Source: Ahaetulla prasina
Taxonomy: Eukaryota > Chordata > Lepidosauria > Squamata > Colubridae
DNA length: 64,000 bases
Direction of reading: 5' to 3'
Assembly: GCF_028640845.1 (NCBI RefSeq)
Contig: NC_080548.1
Coordinates: forward strand, 16,433,821 to 16,497,820
Every line of letters begins with the position of its first letter. The first letter of the stretch is position 1. Made by a program: the position numbers and the translations under genes. Positions 43,047-54,782 of this stretch are shown piece by piece. The notes under the pieces were generated by a model that was given only the letters and a program-made list of their open reading frames with translations, was not told the DNA's origin and ran no database searches.

Positions 43047-43845
43047 ACATGCAAAACGAAATGCTACCACAAATGACAAATAATGGAATTGGCCCCACAT
43101 CATCAACCTGATTCCACCAGAGACTGCCTCCAAAACAAGCCATCCCGCAAAGAAAACAAGAGAATTTTTGGAACAAGTGCAACTCAAGGAATACTTGCAT
43201 TTCTAGGATTTAAGAGTGAATCCTAGGATTCACTCTTAAATTTATCTTAAATCCTAGTTTCTAGGATTTAAGAGTGATTTACTGCTGCTGAATAGAGCAC
43301 GGTTCCCTTACAGTCCAAATGGTTGAGCAAACTAATTTGATCCTCCCAATCAAGAGTTAAGTGCCAACACATTCCACACTCCCTTGTTCCAGGCAAGGTG
43401 ATAGCTGATTTCAGCAGAGAAATATGGAGAGGAAGAACTAGGTATAAGTCAGGGAATCTAAAAATACTTAAGAGAAATTTACAACCAAAAACACTAAATG
43501 GTTGAAATGGCTGACTTACATGATTGCGCCAGTATAAAGGTCTAATTCAGAAGACCCCATACGGATTTTCTTGTTGTTAAAAGTTATAGTGCATTATTGT
43601 TCTGGTGCCTTCAGCTGCATTGGGACTTTAATTCCCATAATTCTCAGTCAGCCTGATCATTAACTGGGGATTAAAGGAGCAGCTAAAAAGCAAGTTACCT
43701 GCAAATTTTGAAGACAAACCACAGTGTGCCCCATCTGCTGGGAATTAACAACAACAAACTCCAGTATTCCACGACACCGTGAATGACTTCACAAGCCTAT
43801 TTAGACACTGTTCAACTCTACCCAAGTTCTCTCATCATGCTAAAC
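43047..43845. other. Unique sequence with a perfect short palindrome
   Basis: Contains a 34-bp perfect palindrome (43208-43241, centre CCTAGG) whose arm is repeated directly at about 43257-43277. Otherwise nothing recognised. Confidence 0.5.
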
Positions 43846-44095
43846 CAGGGATGAAATGCTACCGGTTCGGACCAGTTCGGCTGAACTGGTAGCGGTGACG
43901 GTGCGTAGTTCGGAGAACCGGTAGTGGTGGCAGCAGGAGGCTCCGCCCACTCGCCCGGACATCGTTACTTCCTGGTTTTAACCCAGGAAGTAACCTGTTT
44001 TTGACCTTCTGTGCATGTGCAGAAGGATTTGCACATGCGCATATGGTCCAAGCGCGCACTTCTGAACCAGTAGAGAAGGTAAGATTTCACCCCTG
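43846..44095. mobile_element. hAT-like MITE (ACCGGTTC family)
   Basis: CAGGGATGAAATGCTACCGG start and AAGATTTCACCCCTG end. Perfect 8-bp duplication TGCTAAAC at 43838-43845 and 44096-44103. Internal TTCCTGGTTTTAACCCAGGA palindrome. Confidence 0.9.
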
Positions 44096-44103
44096 TGCTA
44101 AAC

Positions 44104-44536
44104 CATAACACAATCTTCCTTAGATCTGACGCATGTCGCACTATATCCCAAGCAATCTGGTTTACTCAACAAGCCACCATTAAGCCAATCATAACTTAGT
44201 GCAATACTTGAACCCAGGGTCTGAAAATGCTTTCTCAGAAGGCGCAGTAGAGACCTAATTCCTGTTGTCTGGCTGATAAGTCATCCAAATCTTCCAACAG
44301 CCCTTTCTTTCCAACAGGTTCTGACTGTTTCTGTTGGAAACATCTTTGTAATTTCACATGAACTTACAGTAACATCAGCACAAGGAAGGAAAACAAAGGA
44401 ATACATGTGGCTATTTTGAAGGGGAAGAGGATTGCCTCTTATGAAGATAAGTCCTGCTCCACACGATAACACAGCAATTAATCATACTGGACGGTACTTC
44501 TACAATGCAGGACCACCCATTCCTCTAAGAAGCCAA
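44104..44536. other. Unique sequence, nothing recognised
   Basis: No gene, RNA or repeat recognised. Confidence 0.35.
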
Positions 44537-44700
44537 TACGGATAGTCCCTCGACTCACAATCATTTGTTTAGCGAATGAAGTTAAAATGGCACTGAAAAA
44601 AGCGGTTTATGACTCGTCCTTGCACTTATGACCATCACAGCATTCCCACAGTCACATGATCAGACTTAGGGGCGTTTGGCAATCAGAATGTATTCAGAAT
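44537..44700. mobile_element. Mariner-like MITE, 5' fragment
   Basis: GGATAGTCCCTCGACTCAC start and the ...GACCATCACAGCATTCCC body. The right half is missing. Confidence 0.6.
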
Positions 44701-44957
44701 GAGCCCAAGAAAGCAAAACAGCTCCTCTGCTACTATTGCTATGAAACTTGCAACTCTGTAGATACAGATTATGCAAAATAACCAAGACCCCCCAAATAAG
44801 GACATCTCCAAATCCAGGAATATGCAAGGCATATAAAGATATCAGCGAAGTTAACCACCTCCTTCTGGTCATCCCGATTTGGATCTGTGAAACCCATGAC
44901 CAAGTCTAACCCAGCTTGATTGACAGATGCTTCTGAACCACCAGAAGGCTTCACCAG
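44701..44957. other. Unique sequence, nothing recognised
   Basis: Short unique interval between repeats. Confidence 0.3.
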
Positions 44958-45142
44958 CAGGGGTGAAATTCACTTACCTTCGCTACCGGTTTGCAAATGT
45001 GAGCGCATGCACGCCTCCTCCACACATGCACAGAGACGGTCAAAAACGGGATGTGATGATGTCCGGGTGGTTGGCGGAGCCTCCCTCCGCCGGTGCTACC
45101 AGTTTGCCCGAACCGGATAGAACCGGCTGAATTTCACCACTG
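44958..45142. mobile_element. hAT-like MITE (ACCGGTTC family)
   Basis: CAGGGGTGAAATTCACTTAC start and GCTGAATTTCACCACTG end. Flanks CTTCACCAG / CTTCACAG match apart from one base indel. Confidence 0.7.
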
Positions 45143-45480
45143 CTTCACAGCCTTCATCAATGCGCGTAAAACCTTCAGTTTAACAATTCTATTTAACTTC
45201 AGCATTTTACTGATTGCGCCAACGTGAAGAACTTGAAAGTAATTGTAAATCTTTCCTTTTACCAACTCTGTCACCCCCATTACCTGGTTATCAATACATC
45301 ACACCAGGATTCAATGCATCATACCAGGTTTCACATTCAAGGAACAATTCTCAGGATTGTGGGGGGGGATGGAACAGAAGAGCTTGTGATACCAGGATCC
45401 TTAAATCCAAAACAATAATCCAGGCTGCAACCTTATTATATAAAAGTGGGGGGGGGGGGAAGTATAGCTAAATTGTAGAC
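45143..45480. other. Unique sequence, nothing recognised
   Basis: Contains a G run at 45448-45459. No gene assigned. Confidence 0.3.
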
Positions 45481-45625
45481 CAGTGTTTCTCAATCTTAGC
45501 AGTTTCAAGAGATATGGACTTCAAACCACCACCACCCCCAAATTCCCCAGAGAGCATGGCTGGCTGGAGAATTCTGGGAGTTGAAGTCTATACCTCTTTC
45601 AAATTGCTAAGGTTGACGAACACTG
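45481..45625. mobile_element. Palindromic hAT-like MITE (CTCAATC family)
   Basis: CAGTGTTTCTCAATCTTAGC start and GCTAAGGTTGACGAACACTG end. Flanks TTGTAGAC and TTGTAGAT match 7/8. The left arm carries a CCACCACCACC expansion. Confidence 0.75.
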
Positions 45626-45633
45626 TTGTAGAT

Positions 45634-46056
45634 CACGTGTCGCTAAAAGAGAGTGTAGCTGTGTAGTTTCATCAGGGCTGGTAGTTTCAGAGACATGCTC
45701 TCACAAGAATGACCAAATCCAGAATTCCTTGCAAGGGGGAAAAAAGTTGGTAGGAGGGAGAAAACACCACAAATAGTAATCAGGGATCATGATCCCATCA
45801 ACAATAGAACCAATTGTTTTTGAGATGTGCAGGCCCAAAACATAAGGACAAGAGTTTAAGGCAGCAACACAAACAGATCCACAAATGCTGCCTTATCTGG
45901 CTTTAAGTCTGTATGAGACCACACAGGCAGGATGGTATTAGGCATGCAGAAAGAGGCTTGTATTTATTACAAAAATACATCCACAGTTGTACTTGGGCTG
46001 TATATTTATATTACACTTCTGCTTACTTTCCCCAGCCAAAGTTGAACAGCTACCTC
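45634..46056. other. Unique sequence, nothing recognised
   Basis: Non-repetitive DNA. No supported gene. Confidence 0.3.
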
Positions 46057-46137
46057 ACCTCAACAGCTTTGCTGGCTGAGGAACTCTGGGAGTTGGAAGT
46101 TCACAAGTCTTAAAAGAGCCACGTTTGCAGACCCCTG
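46057..46137. mobile_element. Half of a palindromic MITE
   Basis: Right arm only: GCTTTGCTGGCTGAGGAAC, TTCACAAGTCTTAAAAGAGC, GCAGACCCCTG. The left arm is absent. Confidence 0.55.
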
Positions 46138-48847
46138 ACCCAGGTCAAGCCAACGATTGCCTTAATCCTGTGTTGGGTCTCTTGCCCAAGGCTCATCAAA
46201 ACCATGCAGAACTTTCCCACCAAATCTTGGCCCAGCCTGGTTAACAAGTGTCTGTGTGGACACTTCTCTCCCTCCCACAACTGCCAAATTATTTTGAGCA
46301 GGTTCTGCTCTTGCCCCACACATCAGCGCTACCCCCCAACAGGATTGCCCACAGTTAAGACTCACTCCTTACAAGCGCTCCATACAACCTCCTAGACTCC
46401 GGGGATGTGCAACAGGTTACAACGACTGTGCTCAAGAGTCAGATCGCCAGCTTCTGCCTTTGCTTTTAAATAGTCAAGATGCCTCCAGCCATGCTGACAC
46501 AGTCAACAGTTGCCCTCCAAGTTAATGACATGCAGCCTACGTGTCACTTGACCGATCAACAGGTGGACCGTGTGCTGAAGTTTAGAGAATTGCAACTGAA
46601 TGTTCCACAGGAAGGAGCAAAACCCCAGCGGGTTTACTCATCACCAGCTGGAAGACAGTCCAGAAGTGTTTTTAGAATAAAAATTCCCAAGACATTTGGC
46701 ACTTCTCATCCCCACTCCCCAGCCTTTCTACATTCCTTCTAAAGCATGCAGGCAAGGCAACATGACCTAACCGTCTTAAGAGATTGTGCTTCTGATGAGA
46801 CTGCAGGACCAGCAAACCCCACCCCACCCCCCACCTCCCCCATACGAAGCAACTCCGCTTGGCACCCTTGTTCCCTGCCTGACCCCCACCCCCACATCTG
46901 AACCTTCTTCCTCTGGGCTCCAAGGTGGCAGCAGCACTAGAGTCTCTCTGTTTTTACTTGGCTGATGTGCACTATTAATAGATGCTTACCATTCTCTCCC
47001 AGATCTTTCCTCAGCAGAAATAAACCACTCCCAGGTCCCCAAAGCCTCCCTCCGAGGCAGGAAGGGCGAGGACTCCAGCCAGACAGGCCCCTCTAGGCTG
47101 CCCATAACCTTCTCCACGTTTCCATCTGCTCCCTTGCATCTGCCAGACACAAGTTTCCAAATGTTCCTTGTGTCCTTGCTTCAGCCTGCCTGCCTGCCTG
47201 CCTGCCTCTCCCCCTCCCACCGCCACCCTCCACAACTCCAACAGGGCTCTTAAGCTGCAATCTGTAGCCACCACTAGGAAATCCTGCCACAGTGGGGGTG
47301 GGTGAGAGGGGGCCGGCTGCCTGCTTTTACCAACTCCTGCAGTGTATAAATGGCCGGCCTGCCCACTCGCATCAGGCTGGGCAAGAGCATTCTGTCCTGG
47401 GGCGCACCACCGTCAAAAGGAGTTTTTGGACACAAGGAAGCCTGGTGATTTAAAAACTCCTTTTTGTGTGTGTGAAGAACAGCCTGGCACACAAGCCGCA
47501 ACAGGGGCACCTAAGAGGGGAACCTTTTCGCTTCCTTCAGCCTGCCCAGGTACAAACACACAGCCCAATGCACTTCAAAAGCTGCCTGATATACTAGCTC
47601 AGTCTCGCCCAGCATTCTGTCTGATAGGAGCTGCTATCTGAGATCTTTGTAATGGGAGATGCCCAGCACCGAACTAGGGCCCTTCTTCACGGAAAGCATG
47701 TGCTCTGCCAAGAGTTATAGCCCCTCCCTCCCCCCAGGAGATGTTTCTGGGCATACACTGTAAGGAGAGACGCTAGAACTGATTAAAGCAAACTGCATAT
47801 CGATATTAAGCCCAAACACTGGATTCCTTACACACACACACACACATCCTTGAGAATCCAGCTCTTTACCTTCTGGTTCCCATCTCCTGGAAAGAATGTT
47901 CTATGGTCTATTCACAAGCCCAGCCAAAGGAGGGGGTTTCCAAGATTCAGGAGCCAAGCATTCTTGCTTGCTTTCTCTCTCCCTCTCTCCCCTTACTGAA
48001 ACTTTTCCTGCGCAAAAGTGTGTCAACAGACCTTGACAAAGAAAATGCTCAGAGGTTTAAGGCAAGTAGCACCCAGAGCACCTCCTCAGCCCAAGTGTTC
48101 CTGCTAATTTATTCCTTGCATGAGTCTGTATTGTTTTGATTCCTCTTCCTCTTATCAGGCTTGTCAAACCAGATACGGATCAGGAGCCAGAGGGGTTTTT
48201 TGGGGGGGCAGGAGGAGAGATATCCCAAGAAAGAGCACTGGAGAGTGGGGTTTGTTTTTTTAAAAAAATATATATGCATCTAGGCGTTTCAAAAAGGGGC
48301 TCCAAGCAGGAACAGCACAAGAGACACTTTGTGCCATCACTAATTGACGTTGCTGCTCGATGCCTGCTTCCCTAGGTCAGGTAAGACCAGAGTGTAAACA
48401 TGTCCGATGAGATACCTTTAAAAAGGAGGGGAAGCTTCTTCAAGGCCAGAATCTGGAAAACATTGCCTGGCAGGAATGAGAAAGTCACCTGGATTTTCCC
48501 TTCTTCTACACCTAAACTGCCCTGCAAGGTGATCATTCCTCCTAAAATTTAAAGAATGGCACCTTGTTTTGTGGGGGAGAACCAACCACAAGGTGCGCAG
48601 AAGGGGATTGACTTAGCCTGCAACCTGGAGCATCCTGACTGGCAAGTAAGGCCCACTGGAAACATGATGAAGCTTGTCCTTGAGTAACCAAACACAATTT
48701 CCTCACTCGCCAAGGGACTTTTAGACACACACGGTTTGTCTGAAAGGCATGCGGGGTGGGAGGGGACACACTCTGGTGCCATCTCCACTGGTTTTCATCT
48801 ACCACACACACACACAAAAAAATCCCAACTAGCCACCTTTTTTAAGG
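46138..48847. other. Repeat-poor unique block left of the CpG island
   Basis: About 2.7 kb with no recognised interspersed repeat; only short simple tracts ((TGCC)n at about 47187-47208, (CA)n at 47830-47847). Could be the first intron and regulatory DNA of the candidate minus-strand gene (inference). No exon with clear splice sites and domain found. Confidence 0.35.
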
Positions 48848-48987
48848 CAGGGGTCTCCAACCTTGGCAACTTTAAACCTGGCGGACTTCAACTCCCAGAA
48901 TTCCCCAGCCAGTTTAGCTTAACTGGCTGGGGAATTCTGGGAGTTGAAGTCCGCCAGGCTTAAAGTTGCCAAGGATGGAGATCCCTG
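48848..48987. mobile_element. Palindromic hAT-like MITE (CTCCAACC family)
   Basis: CAGGGGTCTCCAACCTTGGC start and its complement at the end, centre TTTAGCTTAACTGG. Flanks TTTTAAGG and TTCTAAGG match 7/8. Arms pair almost perfectly. Confidence 0.85.
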
Positions 48988-48995
48988 TTCTAAGG

Positions 48996-50279
48996 GATAA
49001 AAGCCGCCTGGCTAGTGTCACTCAACACTTTTTCCACAAAGGGAGGGGAGAGAGAGAGCAAGAGAGAGATGAAAGACACAAAAATCCCCCCTGGGTGTCT
49101 CCTCTTGCCACCTCTCTTCATTGGCCTGGGGGACTGTCATGCCATAGGCTTAACCCCCCCCCCACACACATACATCCCTCCCCTCCTTCAGCTTGCCAAC
49201 AGACAGACAACCCCCCCCCCTTTCCAGGACCACAGACCTGTTTTGCAAGCTCGCTTCTCCGCCTCCCCCCCCCCTTTGCAAGGAGGCTACCTCAAGAGCC
49301 CTTTCCTTGTTTCTTCCACCACCCCCCTCCTCCTCCTCCTCCCCCCCACCTCTCTTTCTCAAGCCACATTCACAATGCCTTGGGGAGGAGGAGGAGGAGG
49401 AGAGGGGGGGGTTGAGAGGAAACTCTAGAGGAGAGTTCACCCCTTTCCCAAGGAAGGTTCTGCAGGGCGCTTCCGTTCCTAATCGCGCCTCCCCTGCCAG
49501 CCCCACATGCTGAAATAATAAAGGTCTGTTTGCCTGCGAAAAAAAGTGCGCCTGAGCTCGCTTTTCCTCCACCTCCACCACCACCACCCATCCCCAAAAC
49601 CCGGCGCAACTCCTTCCCCTTTCAAAGCATCGCCCGCCGCCGCCTCCTCCTCCCCCGCCTCTCAACTCTGTACTCCCCCACACACACACTCCTCCCCACC
49701 CCCGGTAAACAGATCCGCTTACTCCGTGGCTTCTCCAGCGCGCGCACACACACACACTCACACGCATAAATATATATATATATAAAATATACACACGCGC
49801 GTCCCAGCGCCCTTCGGCTCGCGCGTCCCCCGAACGGCATGTGCGAAGTCAGATTAATGTTTACACCTAAAGCGATTTTTTTTTTTCGGGAGCAAATTTG
49901 AAGAAGCGGCAGCGCCAAAGGGGACCGCGGGGGAGAAAGAGGGAGGAGAGGCGGCAATGGGAGGGAGGGAGAGAGGGAGGGAGGAAAGAAAGTGGCGGCT
50001 GACAATCCGCATATTGCCCCCCCCCCTCTAGAAAAAAAAAAGGTGATGGAGAATAACCGAAGAGGTGAAAGAGAGAGAGAGAAACAGAGAAGGCAAGAAA
50101 TTTTAAAAAAAGAAACCATCACCTTTTTTTCCCTTTTTTTGCGCGCGCGCTTCAACTGTCTTACCTCCAGCTGCCGAGGCTTTGCTTACACTGGTCGAGA
50201 CAAAAGGCTGGTTCATACGGATTAGTTGTTGGGGGTTTTGTGTGTGTGTGTGTGTAAAAAAATAAAAATAAAAATCAAG
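48996..50279. other. GC-rich flank of the CpG island with homopurine/homopyrimidine tracts
   Basis: (CCT)n at 49326-49348 and (GGA)n at 49384-49402 form an inverted pair about 35 bp apart. C runs at 49157-49165, 49211-49220 and 49267-49275. (CA)n at about 49747-49760, a CGCG-rich patch at 49796-49830, (GC)n at 50142-50150 and (TG)n at 50239-50255. Frames across it are low complexity. Confidence 0.6.
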
Positions 50280-50741
50280 CATTCGCGTCCTTCCCTCCAC
50301 CCACCATCCCTCTTCCGAATCCCGCTGCTACTTCGCTGCCCACACGCAACCCCTCCGAGCTCAGGAGGAGGAGGAGGAGGAGGAGGAGGGGATGGACTTC
50401 TGCTTCCCCCCCAACCTCCCTCCCCACCCTTCCCGAAAAGGTTAGAGAGGAGTGCAGAGGGAGGGAGGGAGGCGGAAACCGAAGGCACAGAGCAACTCGG
50501 GTGGGAAAAGAAATTGGGTAGCCATCCAACATCCTGGGGTCGGGGAGGGCGGGGAAGAAAGCCAGAAAAGAAAAGGGGGAGAGCTTGGCACGAGCCAAAT
50601 CCAAAAAAAAACAACACACCCCAACCCTTCTGGAAAGATTTGGCCGGGGGTGGTGCAGGTAGGGGGTTGGTGAAAGGAAGAGGGGGGCGTTGGAGGGCTG
50701 GCTGGCTGGCTGGCAAGGGGGCAGCCCGCCGAGTTACTCAC

Positions 50742-50904
50742 CAGCTTGCTGTTGCTGCTGCTGCCCACCGATCCCTTCGGCGGCGGCGGCGGCTGCCTTT
50801 CGGGAGAGACTTTTTTCTTCCAGGGGATCAGGAGACTCCTGGCTGCCGGGGAGACTGCCCGACCCTTCGGCGCCACTGCCAACCTTCAGCGACAGCATAT
50901 TCAT
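50742..50904 (-). CDS. Candidate first coding exon (minus-strand gene), unidentified
   Basis: ATG at 50904-50902, with a G at -3, opens a frame of 54 codons plus one base ending at a consensus splice donor (GCTG|GTGAGT; intron begins at 50741). Unspliced, the frame stops immediately inside the intron. The peptide begins MNMLSLKVGSGAEGSGS, is acidic/Ser-rich in the middle, then has six Ala and six Gln in a row. Such low-complexity N-termini are common in nuclear regulators, but I do not recognise the gene. The sequence upstream on the minus strand is purine-rich, not a polypyrimidine tract, which favours a first exon over an internal one. The alternative is a chance frame in GC-rich DNA. Confidence 0.35.
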
Positions 50905-51566
50905 CGCCTGCCGATCACATTATCCTCACGCAACTCTGCTGGACATGGTCCCTTCGCCGCCGCTCGCCCTCCTCCTCCTCCTCCTCCTTCTTCGCCGCCG
51001 CCTCTTCCTCGCCTCCTTTTCTTTCCGCTGGCTCGCTCTCTCTCTCTTTCTTTCTTCCTTTCTTTTTGCCTTCCTTCCTTCCTTCCCTCCCTTTCCCCGA
51101 CACACCACACACAAAAGACGGGAGCCAGGAAGGAGGGGTGGGTAGGGAAAATATGCAAGGCGGCGAGAATTGGCTTTCCCAGCGCTCGCTCGCTCGTTCG
51201 CTCGCCGCCCCCCGCGCCTCTGTCTCTCGCGTCGCTGCTGGAAAAGGAAATGAAGAAGAAGCGAGCGAGCGAGCGGGCGGGGAGGGGGGGGGGAAGAGAG
51301 AGGAAAAGCAGACCCTTGGCTCGCGCTGCCGCTCAGCTGCTGCTGCTGCTGCTGTGCTGGGCTGGGGGATTTTGCTCCTCCGCCCCGCTGGTCGCTGCTC
51401 GCCCGCCGCCGCCTCCTGCTTCTTCCCACCGCCGCTTTGGCTCTCTGTCTCTTGCTCCTGCCTTGCGCCTCTCGCTTGCCTGGCCGGGCTCGGGAGAAAA
51501 GGCTGGCCGGGAGCTTCTTCGCAGCCGCTGTTGCCGCCTTGGCTGCCTCAGACGCTCTCGGCTTAC

Positions 51567-51640
51567 CTTCGCTTGTCAGCAGCCAGAGCAGCATCCGGAA
51601 CCCCAGGGAGAGACCCGCAAAGCATCTTGGGGGATGTAGT
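51567..51640 (-). CDS. Candidate alternative first exon, short coding start
   Basis: On the minus strand an ATG at 51594-51592 is followed by nine codons plus one base (MLLWLLTSE) to a consensus donor GAAG|GTAAGC (intron starts at 51566). About 20 bases upstream is a ZNF143-like promoter site. Both this exon and the one at 50742-50904 end after the first base of a codon (same splice phase), so they could be alternative first exons joined to one shared second exon. The 5' limit is a guess. Confidence 0.3.
51614..51640 (-). promoter_or_regulatory. ZNF143/STAF-like promoter site (ACTACA + core)
   Basis: Minus strand reads ACTACA, then TCCCCCAAGATGC, then TTTGCGG. This agrees closely with the extended SBS2 motif (ACTACA-n-TTCCCAGCATGC-TGCGG type) found within about 100 bases of many vertebrate transcription starts. 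Orientation and position fit a leftward promoter. Confidence 0.6.
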
Positions 51641-51880
51641 ATTTCCTCTTTCGGCGAGGACTGGGGGGTGGAAGGGTGGAGAGAGAGAGAGGGGGGGGGG
51701 GAGAGAGCAGGAAAAGGAGACCGAGCCGACTTTCGGGGGGCTGGACGGGCGGCCGCGCGAATTGGCGGCGGCGCTGCTAGAGGCGCTTTTTGGAGGCGAT
51801 GCTTTCCCCACCTCCCCGCCCCCGTTTCCGTCGGGAAACGCCACGGTTGCTCCGGGTTCGCAAACTGGCCGTGTTAATAA

Positions 51881-52647
51881 ACTAAATAAACCGGCTTCGC
51901 AAACTAATTGTGCTAATAAAAAATTTAAAAAGAGGGACGAGAGAAAGAGAGAGGCTGTAGGATCTCGGGGATCCTTGCCAGGCGGAGAAGGCAAACTTAG
52001 CTGAGAGGGGGGAGTAACTGGGAGGGGGGGGTCTGGCTTGCTCCCCCGTCCTCCCCCCCCAGCGTTATTATGAACCCCTTTTCCAGGGTTCGGTTTTAAA
52101 AGAAATGCTCAGCTGTAACTTCCCGGGCACCCCCTCCCTTTCCACCCTTTCTCTCGTGTCCTTGTTCGGCTTCTTTTAAAAACTTTCGGCCCCTCGGAGT
52201 TAGCTTTGCTCCGTGTTTGTTTAAAGGTACGAGACACTCCTGAGATATCCAGGCCTTCGCCGAAGATTTCGCGTGGTGGTGGGGGGACGATACACGCTTG
52301 CTGATCTCGGGGAAGATACCCCCAAAAAGAAGAAAGAAAGAAATACTATAGAAGAGAAAAATACCTCGTAGAGGAATAAGACACTACTGTTTATATGTGT
52401 GAGCAGTGCCCTCTAATGGTGGGAACCGGGACTTGCTCCGCTTCGGGGAATCTTCCCAGCCTTGAACCCTCGACTTCTTCTGGTAATTCCGCAACGAGAG
52501 ATCTTGTCTCATCTAAGACGGGCGCAGATGGTGGCCTGGGGCAGGGATGACATCAAGCAATCCACAGGGTGTGGATTGCTCACAGGCTGAGTCTACTCTT
52601 ACCTCAGCTAAGCAGTCTCTGCAGGGAGCTTGTACTCTTCTAAAGTC
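51881..52647. other. Unique sequence right of the CpG island
   Basis: GC-rich at first, then ordinary unique DNA. No exon or repeat recognised. Confidence 0.35.
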
Positions 52648-52792
52648 CAGGGGTCTCCAACCTTGGGAACTTTTAAGTTTTTAAACTTTAAGACCTGTGG
52701 ACTTCAGCTCCCAGAATTCAGCAAAGCTGGCTGAGGAATTCTGGGAGTTGAAATCCACAAGTCTTAAAAGTTCCCAAGGTTAGAGATCCCTG
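52648..52792. mobile_element. Palindromic hAT-like MITE (CTCCAACC family)
   Basis: CAGGGGTCTCCAACCTTGGG start and GGTTAGAGATCCCTG end. Possible duplication TTCTAAAG (two bases away from the start) and TTCTAAAC. Confidence 0.7.
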
Positions 52793-52860
52793 TTCTAAAC
52801 AAACTGCAGGAGACATCTGACCAGAGCTGTTAACAGTAGGGGTGAGCAGCCCATAAACCG

Positions 52861-53560
52861 ATAACAGATTAACAGAGTTGGAAGGGACCTTATAGGTCAT
52901 CTAGTCCAATCCACCACCCCTTAAGCAGGAGACCCTACACCATTTCTGACAAATGGCAGTCCAATCTTTTCTTGAAAGCCTCCAGTGATGAAGCTCCCAC
53001 AACTTCCAAAGGCAACTTCTGTTCCATTGGTTGATTGTACTCACTGTCAGAAAGTTCCTCCTTATTTCCAGGTTGAATATCTCCTTGACCAGTTTCCATC
53101 CATTATTCCTTGTCTGGCCTTCAGGTGTTTTGGAAAATAGTTTGACCCCTTTCCTCTCTGTGGCAGCCCTTCAAATATTAGAACACTGTTATCATGCCTC
53201 CCCCGGTCCTTCTCTTCACTAGACTAGCCACGCCCAGTTCCTGTAACCATTCTTCATATGTTTTAGTCTCTAGTCCCCTAATCATCCTGGTTGCTCTCCT
53301 CTGCACTTTTTCTAGCATCTCAACATCTTTTTAATAGTGTGGTGACCAAAACTGGATGCAGTACTCTAGGTGTGATCTTACTAGGGCTTTAGAGAGTGTA
53401 TTAGTACCTCACTTGATCTTGATTGTATCCCTCTGTTAATGCAATTTAGGATTGTATTTGCTTTTTTGGCTGCCACTGCAGGCTCATATTTAGTTGGTTG
53501 TCCACTAAGACTCCTAGATCCCTCTCGCCAGAGCCATTCAGGATCCTACTGGAAAATTGG
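52861..53560 (-). mobile_element. CR1 LINE 3' end, about 700 bp
   Basis: Reverse complement of the CR1 3' UTR (GAGTTGGAAGGGACCTTATA) followed by the C-terminal coding region in broken frames (…TCCACTAAGACTCCTAGATC). Same extent as the copy at 55240. Confidence 0.85.
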
Positions 53561-54410
53561 AAGGCCAATGGCCAAAAGAACAGCTGGGCAGCTTCCCTGT
53601 TTTTTCTTGTATAAAACTAAGCAAATAAGATAGAAAAAGTCCTCTTCAAATCAACCGTCTTCCAGCCAACAGGGTCTGACCCTTGCTTAGCTTTTCAAGA
53701 ACAGCACACTTCAGAGAGCACAGTTAAAAATGAAGGGAACCTAACATGAAAAATAAGTTTATGCTCATCTTCAGAATGGATGTAAGCTTTCTTTGTGGGA
53801 GTCCTACCTGCTAACATGATTTCTACCAAACGTGAAAAACTTACTGGTCAAAATGTCCACTCTTTCATTAAATGGGCATCCATATATCACTACCTACCCG
53901 GTTATTCATTTTCAGTATCTATCATTCCATAACTGATCCATAAATCATTTTATCATAGTGTGCTCTCTAAATCAGCAATCGTACAACAAATCTATTTTCT
54001 CACATTTTTAGGTTTCTTGGTAACTCTCTGAAGAGCAAAAGTTGCACACCCACTCATACCCACTTCAGATGCACTGAACTTCCCAAATTTTGTTTTTTGT
54101 CAACTTCTGTACTCTTTCAACCAGAATTCCGCTAAACAACTTCCAAGGAACATTTAAGAGACATGTGGTTTTTACACTCTTGTTACCTGTTCCTTGTTAT
54201 AGAACTGTATTCTTCTAGTTACCAGACATAAAGTCTTCACACACACACATTACAAAAGATCCACAACCGTTTCATAATCAAACCACATCCACATTTTAAC
54301 ATCTCTCCACTTGACACCATCTAACCTGCAGCCTTACTATTTTTCAGTATTTTCCCTACATTCATTACTTCTTTGTCAGCAATTTGGATGCTAATATTTG
54401 TAGAAGAACA
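53561..54410. other. Unique AT-rich sequence
   Basis: No gene, RNA or repeat recognised. Confidence 0.35.
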
Positions 54411-54500
54411 GAGTCGGAAGGGTCCTTGAAGGTCTTCTAGCCCAACCCCCTGCTCAAGCAGGAAATCCTATACCATTTCAGAAAAAAAAAGATTACCCAA
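54411..54500 (-). mobile_element. CR1 LINE 3' UTR fragment
   Basis: ACAGAGTCGGAAGGGTCCTT, TCTTCTAGCCCAACCCCC, GCAGGAAATCCTATACC: reverse complement of the CR1 terminus. Confidence 0.7.
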
Positions 54501-54782
54501 TATCTTCTTTAAAATCTCCAATATTGTGGCATCTAAAAAATGTTTCAATTTCACTCTTCAACAGATTACTATCACTCCTCTAAAATACTCTTCCAGTATT
54601 CCATGACTTAGATTTCCTTCCAAATAATGCAATTGCTTTGATTCTTAATTCCCTTCATTCTACAGGAAGTTCCTTGCTTAGCTTTGTTCACCCTGTTCCA
54701 AGGCTATTTTTAAAATTTTCCATCAAAATCACTCTGGAGGCTTTCTTGACTCTTTGAATGGTATAGGCAGGGTTTCCCTATA

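Larger units (their letters stand above)
50280..51880. promoter_or_regulatory. CpG island, probable promoter region
   Basis: CpG dinucleotides are abundant here and scarce in almost all of the rest of the window: repeated GCGAGCGAGCG, CGCCGCCGC, TCGCTCGCTCG. It holds a ZNF143-like site and two candidate minus-strand first exons. In vertebrates such islands mark promoters of widely expressed or developmental genes. The long plus-strand frame 50226-52004 is read through low-complexity GC-rich DNA and is not supported as a gene. Confidence 0.7.

Noticed and set aside
49500..49560. Possible minus-strand splice acceptor (T-rich tract then CAG) near 49.54 kb
   Set aside because: No open frame continuing the candidate first exons and a competing acceptor nearby; too weak to annotate.
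50226..52004. 592-codon plus-strand open frame across the CpG island
   Set aside because: Composition is Ser/Pro/Arg/Leu low complexity, with GC-rich and CCT/TTC repeats keeping it open; no domain or plausible start context, and overlapping frames are open on both strands.
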